Below, piece after piece: positions 1-11,325 of a stretch of 64,000 bases of DNA (positions are counted from its first letter, which is position 1; each line of letters begins with the position of its first letter). A model generated the notes under the pieces. The model did no database searches. It was not told where the DNA came from and was given only the letters and a program-made list of their open reading frames with translations. The DNA lies in the NCBI GenBank assembly GCA_032718475.1, contig JAUCBJ010008027.1:1-64000 (forward strand). Reading direction: 5' to 3'. The position numbers were made by a program, and so were the translations under genes. The stretch is from Nemertoderma westbladi (lineage: Eukaryota > Xenacoelomorpha > Nemertodermatida > Nemertodermatidae).

Positions 1-1
1 A

Positions 2-355
2 TGGAACTTCAAAGTTGGAAATCCTATCAATTACCAGCAGGTATATGGAGATCATTACTCTCGTTTATATTTTGATGGACCATTAACTGCGCCTGGTGCC
101 GTATATAGCTTTATGAGTGTTCCACTTCGCCCTTCCTTAGCTATATACACGATCTTTGAAAACGCAGCACTTGCCGGTTGGCTAGCCGATGTGTGCAGTC
201 GTACCATACGCGCTCATCCCTTAATACTTGGAACTAAACTCGCCAAGTTAGACGAACACAATAAGTTCATACGTTTCGAATGTTTCCAACTCAATGTTCT
301 GACAGACTGGATCAAGCTGTTTTTGTACCTAGGACCTTCCATAATGCTAGCATAA
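2..355 (+). CDS. Unidentified open frame cut by the left edge
   Basis: The frame starting at base 2 is open for 118 codons, from the window edge to a TAA at 353-355. It enters without a start codon, so if real it is the 3' part of a coding sequence. The peptide is mixed and hydrophobic near its end (LTDWIKLFLYLGPSIMLA). I recognise no family motif. An internal ATG at 113 gives only 80 residues, and nothing favours it as a true start. Such a length in AT-rich DNA is mildly unlikely by chance, but this could still be a chance frame or transposon debris. The fold-back element at 447 begins 91 bp after the stop. Confidence 0.3.
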   Translation, partial: WNFKVGNPINYQQVYGDHYSRLYFDGPLTAPGAVYSFMSVPLRPSLAIYTIFENAALAGWLADVCSRTIRAHPLILGTKLAKLDEHNKFIRFECFQLNVLTDWIKLFLYLGPSIMLA

Positions 356-446
356 AGCAACTCATACATTCCGGATGGTTGAAATTAAAGGAGGTTACTC
401 TGGCCAAGTAGTTTTTTGATGTCCACTGCACTCAAGTGGGATATAC

Positions 447-1677
447 ATTAGGGTAGGTCGATTTTTACTTTTTTTGGATATCTAGATTTTCTCATTGATA
501 AAAAGTGGCCTTGGGTCCTAAAACTTTGTAGAAACGAAATTTTAACTCCTAAAAATCATGTTTGACCCCTGCACTGGACGTCGTCCAGTTCCCGCCCTAG
601 CCGCTAGTGAGTCATTTTCCCAATTATTGTGATGATCAACTTCTAGTATTCCTACCGCATTGATATTATGCTCATTAGAACCGCAATGACCGATTTAGTT
701 GGTGTAAACACCTTCAAAACAAGCATAGAGCGAGTAGTTTTTGAGATATTGCAGAATATGTGAAGTCCGGTACAAGTCAACATTAGCGCCTTGATGCGGT
801 ATTGACAAATACACTAAAAATGATACTTCTAATTATCTCAAGGCATCCACAATTTACACATAACTGCAATGATCAATTTAGGGGATGTTGACACTCTAAA
901 AATATTAATTGAGTGATTAGTTTTCGAGTTATTGTACAAAATGTCAAGGTTAGGTCCACCAATTAATGACCTTATATTGAGCTGACTCAGTCCAGACGTT
1001 TTGTACAATAACTCGAGAACTAATCACTGAACTCATATTATTAGAGTTTCAACATCCCCTAAATTGATCACTGCAGTTATGTGTAAATTGTGGATGCCTT
1101 GAGATAATTAAAAGTATCATTTTTAGTGTATTTGTCAATACCGCATCAAGGCGCTAATGTTGACTTGTACCGGACTTCACATATTCTGCAATATCTCAAA
1201 AACTACTCGCTCTATGCTTGTTTTGAAGGTGTCTACACCAACTAAATCGGTCATTGCGGTTCTAATGAGCATAATATCAATGCGGTAGGAATACTAGAAG
1301 TTGATCATCACAATAATTGGGAAAATGACTCACTAGCGGCTAGGGCGGGAACTGGACGACGTCCAGTGCAGGGGTCAAACATAATTTTTAGCGCTCTATG
1401 CTTGTTTTGAAGGTGTCTACACCAACTAAATCGGTCATTGCGGTTCTAATGAGCATAATATCAATGCGGTAGGAATACTAGAAGTTGATCATCACAATAA
1501 TTGGGAAAATGACTCACTAGCGGCTAGGGCGGGAACTGGACGACGTCCAGTGCAGGGGTCAAACATAATTTTTAGGAGTTAAAATTTTGTTTCTACAAAG
1601 TTTTAGGACCCAAGGCCACTTTTTATCAATGAGAAAATCTAGATATCCAAAAAAAGTAAAAATCGACCTACCCTAAT
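447..1677. mobile_element. Fold-back (long inverted repeat) element
   Basis: The left arm (447 to about 944) reads as the reverse complement of the right arm (about 990 to 1677), with roughly 45 bp of unpaired centre. Ends are ATTAGGGTAGG and CCTACCCTAAT. The 4 bp ATAC occurs immediately outside both ends (443-446 and 1678-1681) and is a candidate target-site duplication. No coding frame lies inside, so this is a non-autonomous DNA element. The right arm is longer because of an internal 184-bp tandem duplication. The two arms remain almost identical, which points to recent origin or gene conversion. The transposase family is not identifiable. Confidence 0.85.
1208..1575. repeat. 184-bp tandem duplication in the right arm of the fold-back element
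   Basis: Bases 1208-1391 and 1392-1575 are near-identical direct copies beginning CGCTCTATGCTTG. The left arm has one counterpart only, so the duplication followed formation of the inverted repeat. Confidence 0.85.
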
Positions 1678-1794
1678 ATACATTCTGACAGATTGGCTAG
1701 GGTTGAAAATTTAATTATGGAAAACAGGCCAGACAGCAGAGCATTGATTCAAAATTTAATAGCTGATGAAACTTTGCCTTTATCAGTTGGATAA
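1678..1794 (+). other. Possible terminal coding exon split by the fold-back element
   Basis: Right of the fold-back element, a frame runs without a stop to TAA at 1792-1794 and ends in a hydrophilic peptide (NLIADETLPLSVG). If the element and one ATAC are removed, the frame joins to bases 421-446, which end a pyrimidine-rich stretch followed by CAAG, an acceptable splice acceptor. It is short and unrecognised. The idea rests only on open frame and the acceptor-like sequence. Confidence 0.2.
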
Positions 1795-1837
1795 TTGTAC
1801 TCTTTTCAAAAATAAAACTGTAACATGTTCTATTATG

Positions 1838-1898
1838 TTTTCATTTATTGTATTGGTTAGAATAACGTGCCATTGTAACCTGCTCCTTTCCCTTACTG
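1838..1898 (+). repeat. Short dispersed repeat, copy 1
   Basis: About 60 bp containing TGTAACCTGCTCCTTTCC. It matches, in reverse complement, bases 20016-20067 next to the 20-bp minisatellite. No function is evident. The rest of 1795-2360 holds short repeated pieces (GGATCCAATGTAACATA; a duplicated stretch with TATACTACAGTTCCCCTAAA at about 2225 and 2340) and no gene. Confidence 0.5.
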
Positions 1899-2769
1899 AT
1901 CCTAAATTACATAACTCTAAGGTTATTATTGAGAATCCGCTTCTTATCCTCCTTTAAATAAACGAAGAAGCGTTTCATCAGTTAATCCCTGAAATTAAAA
2001 CAAATATTATAAATAGATAGAACAAAAATAAATGTATGTTACATTCGGGCTTAGTAATTTATAGATCCAATGTAACATAGTTATAGGATCCAATGTAACA
2101 TAATTGCGGTTACGTTCGATTCCAAATAACTATGTTACATTCGATCCTGATTACATTCAGTCTGTCACCCCTAAATGCCAGAATGCCAAAGTGCCTTTAC
2201 TGCTTTAGGGAACTCTTACAATTTATACTACAGTTCCCCTAAACAGCTAAAGCACTAAGGCATTTTGGCATTTACACTGGATGCAATTATCTTGGGTACC
2301 TGGAAAATGCCAAAGTGCCTTTTAGGGAATTCTTAAGGATTTATACTACAGTTCCCCTAAACTTGACTTGACTTGACTTATTGTTTTATTTAATAATTGT
2401 CGATAAACATACACTGCACCACTAAATAAACCAAAACAACACCCAAAAAAGGATATAAAAAAGAGACAGTGGGCAGTCCTACTCAATGGCGGGGCCAGCA
2501 AGATAGCACAATTTGCTAGTAGGTGCTGTACCCCTTAAAATATAAAAAATTATATACAATACGTATAATAGTCATATACACATATGAATCATAGTTTGAT
2601 TTTAAAGTAAATGAATAGTATCCCAATGAAAATGGAACAAAATATAAAACAAACAACCAAATATCACTTTCAATTAAAAAATTTGTACACAATTGAGCGA
2701 TTTAATACCGAAACTCTTTATTCACAAAAAAACCAATTAAACGTAATTTGTTACTTGACACCGCACACA

Positions 2770-3732
2770 GATAGTAACGGATAAGTCACAGTAGGCCCTA
2801 TGTAACATGACCCCGTGCCCGGGTAGTGATGGATAAGGACATGTAGCAAATTGATAAAATATAGTATGCCTTAAGTAACATGACCCCGTGTCCGGGTAGT
2901 GATGGATAAGTTACAGTAGGCCCAATGTAACATGTCCCAGTGTCCGGGTAGTGATGAATGAGTTACAAATGGATATGGATAAGTTACAGTAGGCCGTATG
3001 TAACATGACCCCGTGTCCGGGTAGAGATGGGTGAGTTACAAATGGATATGGATAAGTCACAGTAGGCCTTATGTAACATGACCCCGTGTCCGGGTAGTGA
3101 TGGATAAGTTACAGTAGGCCTTATGTAACATGACCCCGTGTCCGGGTAGTTATGGATGAATTACAAATGGATAAGTTACAGTAGGCCGTATGTAACATGA
3201 CCCCGTGTCCGGGTAGTGATGGATAAGTTACAGTAGGCCTTATGTAACATGACCCCGTGTCCGGGTAGTGATGGATAAGCCACAGTAGGCCCTATGTAAC
3301 ATTTCCCCGTGTCCGGGTAGAGATGGATGAGTTACAAATGGATAAGTTACAGTAGGCCGTATGTAACATGACCCCGTGTCCGGGTAGAGATGGATGAGTT
3401 ACAAATGGATATGGATAAGTCACAGTAGGCCTTATGTAGCATGACCCCGTGTCCGGGTAGTGATGGATAAGTTACAGTAGGCCGTATGTAACATGACCCC
3501 GTGTCCGGGTAGTTATGGATGAACTACAAATGGATAAGTTACAGTAGGCCGTATGTAACATGACCCCGTGTCCGGGTAGTGATGGATAAGTTACAGTAGG
3601 CCTTATGTAACATGACCCCGTGTCCGGGTAGTGATGGATAAGTTACAGTAGGCCTTATGTAACATTTCCCCGTGTCCGGGTAGAGATGGATGAATTACAA
3701 ATGGATAAGTTACAGTAGGCCGTATGTAACAT
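2770..3732. repeat. 52-bp minisatellite in the LINE 3' UTR
   Basis: About 16 imperfect copies of a 52-bp unit containing ACCCCGTGTCCGGGTAG and GTAGGCC(T/G)TATGTAACAT. Some units carry about 20 extra bases (GATGAGTTACAAATGGATAT). The array stops about 40 bp below the ORF2 stop. The interval 2384-2769 between the (CTTGA)n run and the array is AT-rich, with no gene. Confidence 0.9.
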
Positions 3733-3769
3733 AATATATATTATTAGGAGAAACGTAAAAAATATGTGA

Positions 3770-6700
3770 CTACGAAGCAGATAGGCCATCTGAATTAAGT
3801 AGATGAGCTTTTAACTTATTTACAAACAGACGCTTCCCTCGTATATTGCGAAGTTCGTTAGGTAAAGCATTCCATGTTACTGGACCCATGTAACTTAAGG
3901 ACATTTGACCAACGACCAGTTCTCTGCGAGGTATAAAGAATAAATTGTTAGACGCGGCTCTTGTATTATGCGAATGTTTTGTATGTATTTTCTCAAACAT
4001 GTTGTATATGCCAGTTTTGTCATAACGGTAATGTATACTGTGCATAAATGTAGCTAATTGTAACCTATATAAGTGTTGAATTGGTAGGATACCTTGTGAC
4101 TTATATATGGGAAATGATGAGGATCTATATTCTGCGAACGTTATACACCTGAGTATTTTGTTTATTTTCACTCGAATTTTTTCAATTTTAGACACACCAG
4201 CAGAACCCCAGCAGATTAGGCCGTATTGAATGTAGGGGTGTACAAGCGAGAAATAAAGAAGTTTTAGTACATGTAGAGGGAAAATATATCTTAATTTGTA
4301 AAAAATACCAGAAACCTTAGAGATTTTACTTAATACATGTTTCACTTGTGAATTCCAAGACAGATGGTTGTCAATAAAAATACCTAGGTATTTTACTGCA
4401 CATACTTCCTTTAAAACGGTGTTATCTACTGATATGTTAATATTGTAATTTTGTTTATTCGTGAAAATTACATACTCCGTCTTAGACAGATTTAAGGATA
4501 ATCTATTTGATATGAGCCAATAACTAATACCGGTTAATTCAGAGCAAAGTTTATGTTGTATTTCAGCATCCGACTTAGAACTATAAATAAAACTAGTATC
4601 ATCAGCAAATAACACAGTGGTCAAGGATGTTGCTTGCGGTAGGTCATTTATGTATATGAGGAAAAATAACGGACCTAGAATTGAACCCTGTGGCACACCG
4701 CAACTAATTTTAAGACTGCCTGAACTAAGTGACCCAAATGCAACATGTTGAGTTCTATTTGATAAGTAGTTTTTTATTAACTCGTGAGGCCTCCCTCTAA
4801 TTCCATAACAGTTCAGTTTATCTAGAAGAATACGATGGTTTATCGTATCAAATGCTTTTTTTAAATCTACAAACACGCCACAAGCTGATTCACTACTATC
4901 CAGAGTTTCTCTGATTTTTTCAGTAATTTCTAAAATTGCATGAAAAGTGCTGTGAGATTTACGGAATCCGAACTGTTTCGGATTTAGAATGTTGTTTCTC
5001 CCAAAAAAGGACAGTAGCTGGTCATATATAATTTTCTCGTATATCTTGCTAAATAAAGGCAAAATTGATACCGGTCTATAGTTACCTCTATCAGTTGGCT
5101 CGCCCTTTTTAAATACTGGTATTACACGTGCTTGTTTGAGTTGGTCAGGGAATGATGAAAATCGAAATGAAATATTTATTAGGTATTCAAGATGATATGA
5201 TAATTCCCTGTAGTACATTCTAACTAATTTGCACGGAAAGGTATCATTAGTCGCACTGGATTCACTAAGGTTCAAAATATGATACTGTATCTCAGCCGAT
5301 GAAGTTTCAATTAGTGCGAAAGACGAAGATACTGAGCAACGTCTGGGAATGAAACTTAATGGATTTAATCTGGATACCGGGATTTTTACATCCAATTGCT
5401 TCCCAATATTAGCGAAAAAACTATTGAATGAATCAGCAATACTTTGGGGATCTATTATATTACATTTTGTATTATTATTTCCTACTATCAGTTTCTGTGG
5501 CCTATTCGATTTTGAGCGGCCCGTTATTACAGAATTAATGACTCGCCATGTCCTTTTTATATTTCCACCACATTGTCTAAATCTAGTTTCATAATACCGC
5601 TTCTCAGCCAACCTCAGAATGTAGGTGAGCTTGTTGCGATACCGTTTATATATTTCAAGATTGGCTGAAGTTGGTTTTTTCAAATATTTTATGTATAATT
5701 TATTCTTTATATAAATTGACTTTAATATCCCAGTACTTATCCATGGCCTGCGCGGGGTCGCATTCTTATATTTAAGCTCTTTTAGAGGAAGGTGATAGTT
5801 ACAAATTTTAGTAAAATTGTCATTGAAGGTATTGAACATATCTGATGTATGTATAGATTCATTGCGGTATGTCCATGTATTAGGATTTCTTAAATCTTTT
5901 AAAAAAGCTGCTGAATCAAAGGCACTATAATCGTAACCGTAGTGTTTATCTTGTGAAAAGTAATTCGAGTAATCTTTAATAAGACAGAAAATTGGATAGT
6001 GATCACTTGTTCCAATTTGCGTTAGAAATACTCCGCTGTGGATTACTTGGGCACCAATATTAGTGGCAATGTGATCAATAAGAAATTTACTGTTTTTGTA
6101 TATACGTGTGGCCTCAGTAATTAGTTGCTTATAACCAAAAGAAGATAGTAGGTCTTTGTAGGTTTGAGATCGGTCACTTTGTTTCAGCAGATTTATATTA
6201 GTGTCACCGCAAATTAAAATATCATTATTTTTTTTACTAAGTTTTGTTAGGGTGTCATCGAGTTTCTGCATAAATATATCGTATGGAAAAAGTTTCTCTG
6301 ATCTATATATACATCCCACAATCAGGGTTTTCTTACTTGTCGTATAAGGTAATTCAACCCATAAATTATCATGCCCCGGAATTTTTAAATCTGGTCTTGG
6401 TGTAAAAGATAAACCCTTCTTAATGTAAATGGCACAACCACCACGAGCTTCCCCTGAATCGCGATGGTCAAATATTGGGTCATTGTAACCGTCAATATTT
6501 AGCAATTTAATTCGATTATCGTCCTTAGAGAACGTCTCAGTAAAAGCCAGTACATCGAATTGACTATCTAGACCCGCGATATATTCGGATATATCCCGTA
6601 TATTTGTTGCCAAACTTCGGCAATTTAAATGCATCAACGATATATTTTTTTCCGTGTCACCAAATTTATTATTAAAGAGGTCTTGGTCATAATAGCCACC

Positions 6701-7072
6701 AGGTATACTGGCGTCAACTAAATTATCATCAGGGTCAATGTCAGCAAAAAAGTTGCCAGATTCAAGTATATTATCTACATTATTCGTACTGTGAAATACA
6801 TCACTATCCGTGCTTGGTACATTAAAAAAGGGGAAAATGGAGCTGTAACAAAATATACAATACAAAGCCCCATAATTAGTGGATGATAAATTATGATAGG
6901 CATCATCCAGAGACATACAAGTTCCACATTGTAAATGAAAATTACATTCGCAAATAGAACAATAGAATCGGTTTAGGTCCTTATAAGAAAAACAACTAAA
7001 ACATAGTGAGCATGAATCAGGTGTTAGGTTGATATTCGGTTGTTGGTTATTAGGGTTTACTTTTACTGACAT
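3770..7072 (-). CDS. LINE ORF2: PHD-like finger, APE endonuclease, reverse transcriptase
   Basis: An uninterrupted 1100-codon frame with an ATG start (MSVKVNP). Residues 21-75 hold a Cys/His cluster of the PHD-like finger type. Residues about 145-365 are an APE-type endonuclease with N150 (HLNCRSL), E179 (AFTETF), D290/N292 (CGDTN), D333 (LIDHI) and the SDH triad at 356-358. Residues about 640-870 are reverse transcriptase: NYRPVSILPLFSKIYEK, FVDLKKAFDTI with D736, GVPQGSILGPLFF, and LFADD with catalytic D824/D825. The protein would nick chromosomal DNA and prime cDNA synthesis on the element's RNA. No RNase H is present. The motifs fit the CR1/L2/Jockey assemblage; the exact clade is not settled. 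All catalytic residues are present, so the copy may be recent or active. Confidence 0.93.
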   Translation of the reverse strand: MSVKVNPNNQQPNINLTPDSCSLCFSCFSYKDLNRFYCSICECNFHLQCGTCMSLDDAYHNLSSTNYGALYCIFCYSSIFPFFNVPSTDSDVFHSTNNVDNILESGNFFADIDPDDNLVDASIPGGYYDQDLFNNKFGDTEKNISLMHLNCRSLATNIRDISEYIAGLDSQFDVLAFTETFSKDDNRIKLLNIDGYNDPIFDHRDSGEARGGCAIYIKKGLSFTPRPDLKIPGHDNLWVELPYTTSKKTLIVGCIYRSEKLFPYDIFMQKLDDTLTKLSKKNNDILICGDTNINLLKQSDRSQTYKDLLSSFGYKQLITEATRIYKNSKFLIDHIATNIGAQVIHSGVFLTQIGTSDHYPIFCLIKDYSNYFSQDKHYGYDYSAFDSAAFLKDLRNPNTWTYRNESIHTSDMFNTFNDNFTKICNYHLPLKELKYKNATPRRPWISTGILKSIYIKNKLYIKYLKKPTSANLEIYKRYRNKLTYILRLAEKRYYETRFRQCGGNIKRTWRVINSVITGRSKSNRPQKLIVGNNNTKCNIIDPQSIADSFNSFFANIGKQLDVKIPVSRLNPLSFIPRRCSVSSSFALIETSSAEIQYHILNLSESSATNDTFPCKLVRMYYRELSYHLEYLINISFRFSSFPDQLKQARVIPVFKKGEPTDRGNYRPVSILPLFSKIYEKIIYDQLLSFFGRNNILNPKQFGFRKSHSTFHAILEITEKIRETLDSSESACGVFVDLKKAFDTINHRILLDKLNCYGIRGRPHELIKNYLSNRTQHVAFGSLSSGSLKISCGVPQGSILGPLFFLIYINDLPQATSLTTVLFADDTSFIYSSKSDAEIQHKLCSELTGISYWLISNRLSLNLSKTEYVIFTNKQNYNINISVDNTVLKEVCAVKYLGIFIDNHLSWNSQVKHVLSKISKVSGIFYKLRYIFPLHVLKLLYFSLVHPYIQYGLICWGSAGVSKIEKIRVKINKILRCITFAEYRSSSFPIYKSQGILPIQHLYRLQLATFMHSIHYRYDKTGIYNMFEKIHTKHSHNTRAASNNLFFIPRRELVVGQMSLSYMGPVTWNALPNELRNIRGKRLFVNKLKAHLLNSDGLSAS

Positions 7073-7560
7073 AGATATATATAATGTAGTTCTATAGATC
7101 CTACTAACACTACAGTACCTACAAGTCGGTTAATATGTGTACGTACACACACATAGAACAATACAAGATTCTTACGTTGTTAGGAATTGGCGCTATTGGA
7201 ATGGCCACCTGCCAGCCCACTGTCTCCGCCAATTATAAATGTAATTTATAAAACGATATCGGACTGAATGCACACGATACGTAGTACTTTAAAATTTCCC
7301 CATTATGCATCCAAGTAATAGTAAATAGCGCAAAAGCTGGTACTAAATTACAAAAAAAAAAGAAAAAAAATAGTAAATAGCTCCCTGATGACATAATTTT
7401 CTGACAAGATTCTAAAAAATATAGTAAGACATGGAAGCTCTTCTGCAATTCACGATATTTATAGGATATATATAGGCCTACCGTATTTAAAGGGCTCTTA
7501 CAGGAGTAAATATGTTAAGGTTCACTTGATCATACAGATAATTACTCACTCAGTCTGAAT

Positions 7561-10500
7561 TCACTGATCGCAATCGTCCGTCAATACATCGAACCCGTTA
7601 CTCGTCCCAGTGCTGGTACTTACAATGGTGCTGTTAGTCTTCCGAGAACGAGTGGAAACTCCAAGAAACTCCCGATTTATGGAATTGGTTTCGGCATTAT
7701 CAGAAACGGAAATTGGATTACCCGTACCGGCAGCCAGGAGAGAAGTGATATCTTTAATGCTGCGAACAACGTGAGGTCGACTACCGGCATCAGGTCCTTC
7801 TTTGACACGGATGTTTATTACGCCATTTATCGAGTACGCAGCATGAATCCGACCCGCCCGTTTGTGTGACTTTGCTTCTCGTAGAATTTCAGCCCTCGCC
7901 GGAGTCAGGTGGTCGCTAACGTAAATCCCCTTCGGAAACTCCTTACGCTTTCCGAAAATTGCATAGCGAGTCGAATGACCAAGAAAGCGAACAATGACTG
8001 GTCTTACTTTACCCTGCGTCGGATTGGGCCCACCTGAGGGACTATTAGAAGCGGAGGAACCCAAGCTAGTGCCGTGTGCCGTTGCCGGGAAGTATTTCCC
8101 GAGCCGATGTACAACGTCGATTACATCAGGATTTATCCCGATGCATGTCAGTAATTCTACGATCTTTATCCGATCATTATGGAAGGAAGATTCAGGGATC
8201 CCGTGAAATAGAACACAGTTTCTACGTATATACTGTTGCAAATCATCATTCGACTCGGACAGCTGATTTAACTTGGAACGGAACGTGGCATTCTCCTTTT
8301 TGAGAAATTCATTTTCGGCGATTATATTTGAGATAAGATCTAGTTGTGGTTTGAAGGACTTAATACAAGAGATGTCATTTTCAAGTGCAGCAAATTTCTG
8401 CTCAATTAGGGCCTCGATTTTATGTATTTGCGACGACAGTGGACGGTGTGGGAGACGGAGTAGGAAGTACAGGAAGATCTGTGGACGGTGTGGGAGACGG
8501 AGTGGGAAGTACAGGAGGATCTTTGGAGGGTGTGGGAGACGGAGTGGGAGGTATGGGGGATCTGTGGAGGGTGTGGGAGACGGAGTGGGAAGTACAGGAG
8601 GATCTTTGGAGGATGTGGGAGGCGGAGTCGGAAGTATGGGGGGATCTGTGGATGGTGTAGGAGACAGAGTGGGAGGTATGGGGGAATCCGTGGAGGGTGT
8701 AGTAGACGGAGTGGGAAGTACAGGAGGAGCTTTGGAGGGTGTGGGAGACGGAGTGGGAAGTACAGGAGGATCTTTGGAGGGTGTGGGAGACGGAGTGGGA
8801 GGTATGGGGGATCTGTGGAGGGTGTGGGAGACAGAGTGGGTAAATACAGGACAATCTGTGGATGGTGTAGGAGACGGAGTGGGAGGTATGGGGGGATCTG
8901 TGGAGGGTGTAGGAGACGGAGTGGGAAGTACAGGAGGATCTTTGGAGGGTGTGGGAGGCGGAGTCGGAAGTACCTGAGGATCTGTGGATGGTGTAGGAGA
9001 CGGAGTGGGAGGTATGGGGGGATCTGTGGAGGGTGTAGGAGACGGAGTGGGAAGTACAGGAGGATCTTTGGAGGGTGTGGGAGGCGGAGTGGGAAGTACA
9101 GGAGGATCTTTGGAGGGTGTGGGATGCGGAGTCGGTAGTACATGAGGATCTGTGGATGGTGTAGGGGACGGAGTGGGTGGTATGGGGGGATCTGTGGAGG
9201 GTGTAGGAGACGGAGTGGGAAGTACAGGAGGATCTGTGGAGGGTGTGGGAGGCGGAGTGGGAAGTACAGGAGGATCTTTGGAGGGTGTGGGAGACGGAGT
9301 GAAAAGTACACGATGATCTGTGGACGGTGTGGGAGACGGAGTGGGAAGTACAGGAAGATCTGTGGACGGTGTGGGAGACGGAGTGGGAAGTACAGGAGGA
9401 TCTTTGGAGGGTGTGGGAGACGGAGTGGGAGGTATGGGGGGATCTGTGGAGGGTGTGGGAGACGGAGTGGGAAGTACAGGAGGATCTTTGGAGGATGTGG
9501 GAGGCGGAGTCGGAAGTATGGGGGGATCTGTGGATGGTGTAGGAGACGGAGTGGGAGGTATGGGGGGATCTGTGGAGGGTGTAGTAGACGGAGTGGGAAG
9601 TACAGGAGGAGCTTTGGAGGGTGTGGGAGACGGAGTGGAAAGTACAGGAGGATCTGTGGACGGTGTGGGAGACGGAGTGGGAAGTACAGGAGGATCTGTG
9701 GACGGTGTGGGAGGCGGAGTCGGAAGTATGGGGGATCTGTGGATGGTGTAGGAGACGGAGTGGGAGGTATGGGGGGATCTGTGGAGGGTGTGGGAGGCGA
9801 AGTGGGAAGTATGGGGGGATCTGTGGAGGGTGTGGGAGACGGAGTGGGAAGTACAGGAGGATCTTTGGAGGGTGTGGGAGGCGGTGTGGGAAGTATGGGG
9901 GGATCTGTGGATGGTGTAGGAGACGGAGTGGAAAGTACAGGAGGATCTGTGGACGGTGTGGGAGGCGGAGTGGGAAGTACAGGAGGATCTTTGGAGGGTG
10001 TGGGAGGCGGAGTCGGAAGTACAGGAGGATCTTTGGAGGGTGTGGGAGGCGGAGACGGAAGTACATGAGGATCTGTGGACGGTGTGGGAGACGGAGTGGG
10101 AAATACAGGAGGATCTGTGGATGGTGTAGGAGACGGAGTGGGAGGTATGGGGGGATCTGTGGAGGGTGTAGGAGACGGAGTGGGAAGTACAGGAGGATCT
10201 TTGGAGGGTGTGGGAGGCGGAGTAGGAAGTACATGAGGATCTGTGGATGGTGTAGGAGACGGAGTGGGAGGTATGGGGGGATCTGTGGAGGGTGTAGGAG
10301 ACGGAGTGGGAAGTACAGGAGGATCTTTGGAGGGTGTGGGATGCGGAGTCGGAAGTACATGAGGATCTGTGGATGGTGTAGGAGACGGAGTGGGTGGTAT
10401 GGGGGGATCTGTGGAGGGTGTAGGAGACGGAGTGGGAAGTACAAGAGGATCTGTGGAGGGTGTGGGAGGCGGAGTGGGAAGTACAGGAGGATCTTTGGAG

Positions 10501-11325
10501 GGTGTGGGAGACAGAGTGAAAAGTACACGATGATCTGTGGACGGTGTGGGAGACGGAGTAGGAAGTACAGGAAGATCTGTGGACGGTGTGGGAGACGGAG
10601 TGGGAAGTACAGGAGGATCTTTGGAGGGTGTGGGAGACGGAGTGGGAGGTATGGGGGGATCTGTGGAGGGTGTGGGAGACGGAGTGGGAAGTACAGGAGG
10701 ATCTTTGGAGGATGTGGGAGGCGGAGTCGGAAGTATGGGGGGATCTGTGGATGGTGTAGGAGACGGAGTGGGAGGTATGGGGGAATCTGTGGAGGGTGTA
10801 GTAGACGGAGTGGGAAGTACAGGAGGAGCTTTGGAGGGTGTGGGAGACGGAGTGGAAAGTACAGGAGGATCTGTGGACGGTGTGGGAGACGGAGTGGGAA
10901 GTACAGGAGGATCTGTGGACGGTGTGGGAGACGGAGTGGGAAGTACAGGAGGATCTTTGGAGGGTGTGGGAGACGGAGTGGGAGGTATGGGGGATCTGTG
11001 GAGGGTGTGGGAGATGGAGTGGGAAATACAGGAGGATCTGTGGATGGTGTAGGAGACGGAGTGGGAGGTATGGGGGGATCTGTGGAGGGTGTAGGAGACG
11101 GAGTGGGAAGTACAGGAGGATCTGTGGAGGGTGTGGGAGGCGGAGTGGGAAATACAGGAGGATCTGTGGACGGTGTAGGAGACGGAGTGGGTGGTATGGG
11201 GGGATCTGTGGAGGGTGTAGGAGACGGAGTGGGAAGTACAGGAGGATCTGTGGAGGGTGTGGGAGGCGGAGTGGGAAGTACAGGAGGATCTTTGGAGGGT
11301 GTGGGAGACGGAGTGAAAAGTACAC
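7561..11325 (-). CDS. LINE ORF1: coiled-coil RNA-binding protein fused to a Pro/Ser repeat array
   Basis: The conserved core is 7561 to about 8436. It has a coiled coil ([18 protein letters not shown] and following leucine-rich segments), then a segment with [10 protein letters not shown] and DVVHRLGK, then RPVIVRFL and [19 protein letters not shown], typical of LINE ORF1 proteins with an FP25/L1-ORF1-like RNA-binding fold. Such proteins coat the retrotransposon RNA. Upstream of the core the same frame runs without a stop into the 42-bp minisatellite, giving hundreds of residues of 14-residue repeats ([14 protein letters not shown], switching to [14 protein letters not shown] and [14 protein letters not shown] where units change length). 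The ATG at 11325 lies inside the array, so the true start is uncertain; upstream ATGs at 12376 and 12422 enter the array in the other two frames. Confidence 0.7.
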   Translation of the reverse strand: MYFSLRLPHPPKILLYFPLRLPHPPQILLYFPLRLLHPPQIPPYHPLRLLHRPQILLYFPLRLPHPPQILLYFPLRLLHPPQIPPYLPLRLLHHPQILLYFPLHLPHPPQIPHTSHSVSHTLQRSSCTSHSVSHTVHRSSCTSHSVSHTVHRSSCTFHSVSHTLQSSSCTSHSVYYTLHRFPHTSHSVSYTIHRSPHTSDSASHILQRSSCTSHSVSHTLHRSPHTSHSVSHTLQRSSCTSHSVSHTVHRSSCTSYSVSHTVHRSSCTFHSVSHTLQRSSCTSHSASHTLHRSSCTSHSVSYTLHRSPHTTHSVSYTIHRSSCTSDSASHTLQRSSCTSHSVSYTLHRSPHTSHSVSYTIHRSSCTSYSASHTLQRSSCTSHSVSYTLHRSPHTSHSVSYTIHRSSCISHSVSHTVHRSSCTSVSASHTLQRSSCTSDSASHTLQRSSCTSHSASHTVHRSSCTFHSVSYTIHRSPHTSHTASHTLQRSSCTSHSVSHTLHRSPHTSHFASHTLHRSPHTSHSVSYTIHRSPILPTPPPTPSTDPPVLPTPSPTPSTDPPVLSTPSPTPSKAPPVLPTPSTTPSTDPPIPPTPSPTPSTDPPILPTPPPTSSKDPPVLPTPSPTPSTDPPIPPTPSPTPSKDPPVLPTPSPTPSTDLPVLPTPSPTPSTDHRVLFTPSPTPSKDPPVLPTPPPTPSTDPPVLPTPSPTPSTDPPIPPTPSPTPSTDPHVLPTPHPTPSKDPPVLPTPPPTPSKDPPVLPTPSPTPSTDPPIPPTPSPTPSTDPQVLPTPPPTPSKDPPVLPTPSPTPSTDPPIPPTPSPTPSTDCPVFTHSVSHTLHRSPIPPTPSPTPSKDPPVLPTPSPTPSKAPPVLPTPSTTPSTDSPIPPTLSPTPSTDPPILPTPPPTSSKDPPVLPTPSPTPSTDPPYLPLRLPHPPKILLYFPLRLPHRPQIFLYFLLRLPHRPLSSQIHKIEALIEQKFAALENDISCIKSFKPQLDLISNIIAENEFLKKENATFRSKLNQLSESNDDLQQYIRRNCVLFHGIPESSFHNDRIKIVELLTCIGINPDVIDVVHRLGKYFPATAHGTSLGSSASNSPSGGPNPTQGKVRPVIVRFLGHSTRYAIFGKRKEFPKGIYVSDHLTPARAEILREAKSHKRAGRIHAAYSINGVINIRVKEGPDAGSRPHVVRSIKDITSLLAAGTGNPISVSDNAETNSINREFLGVSTRSRKTNSTIVSTSTGTSNGFDVLTDDCDQ

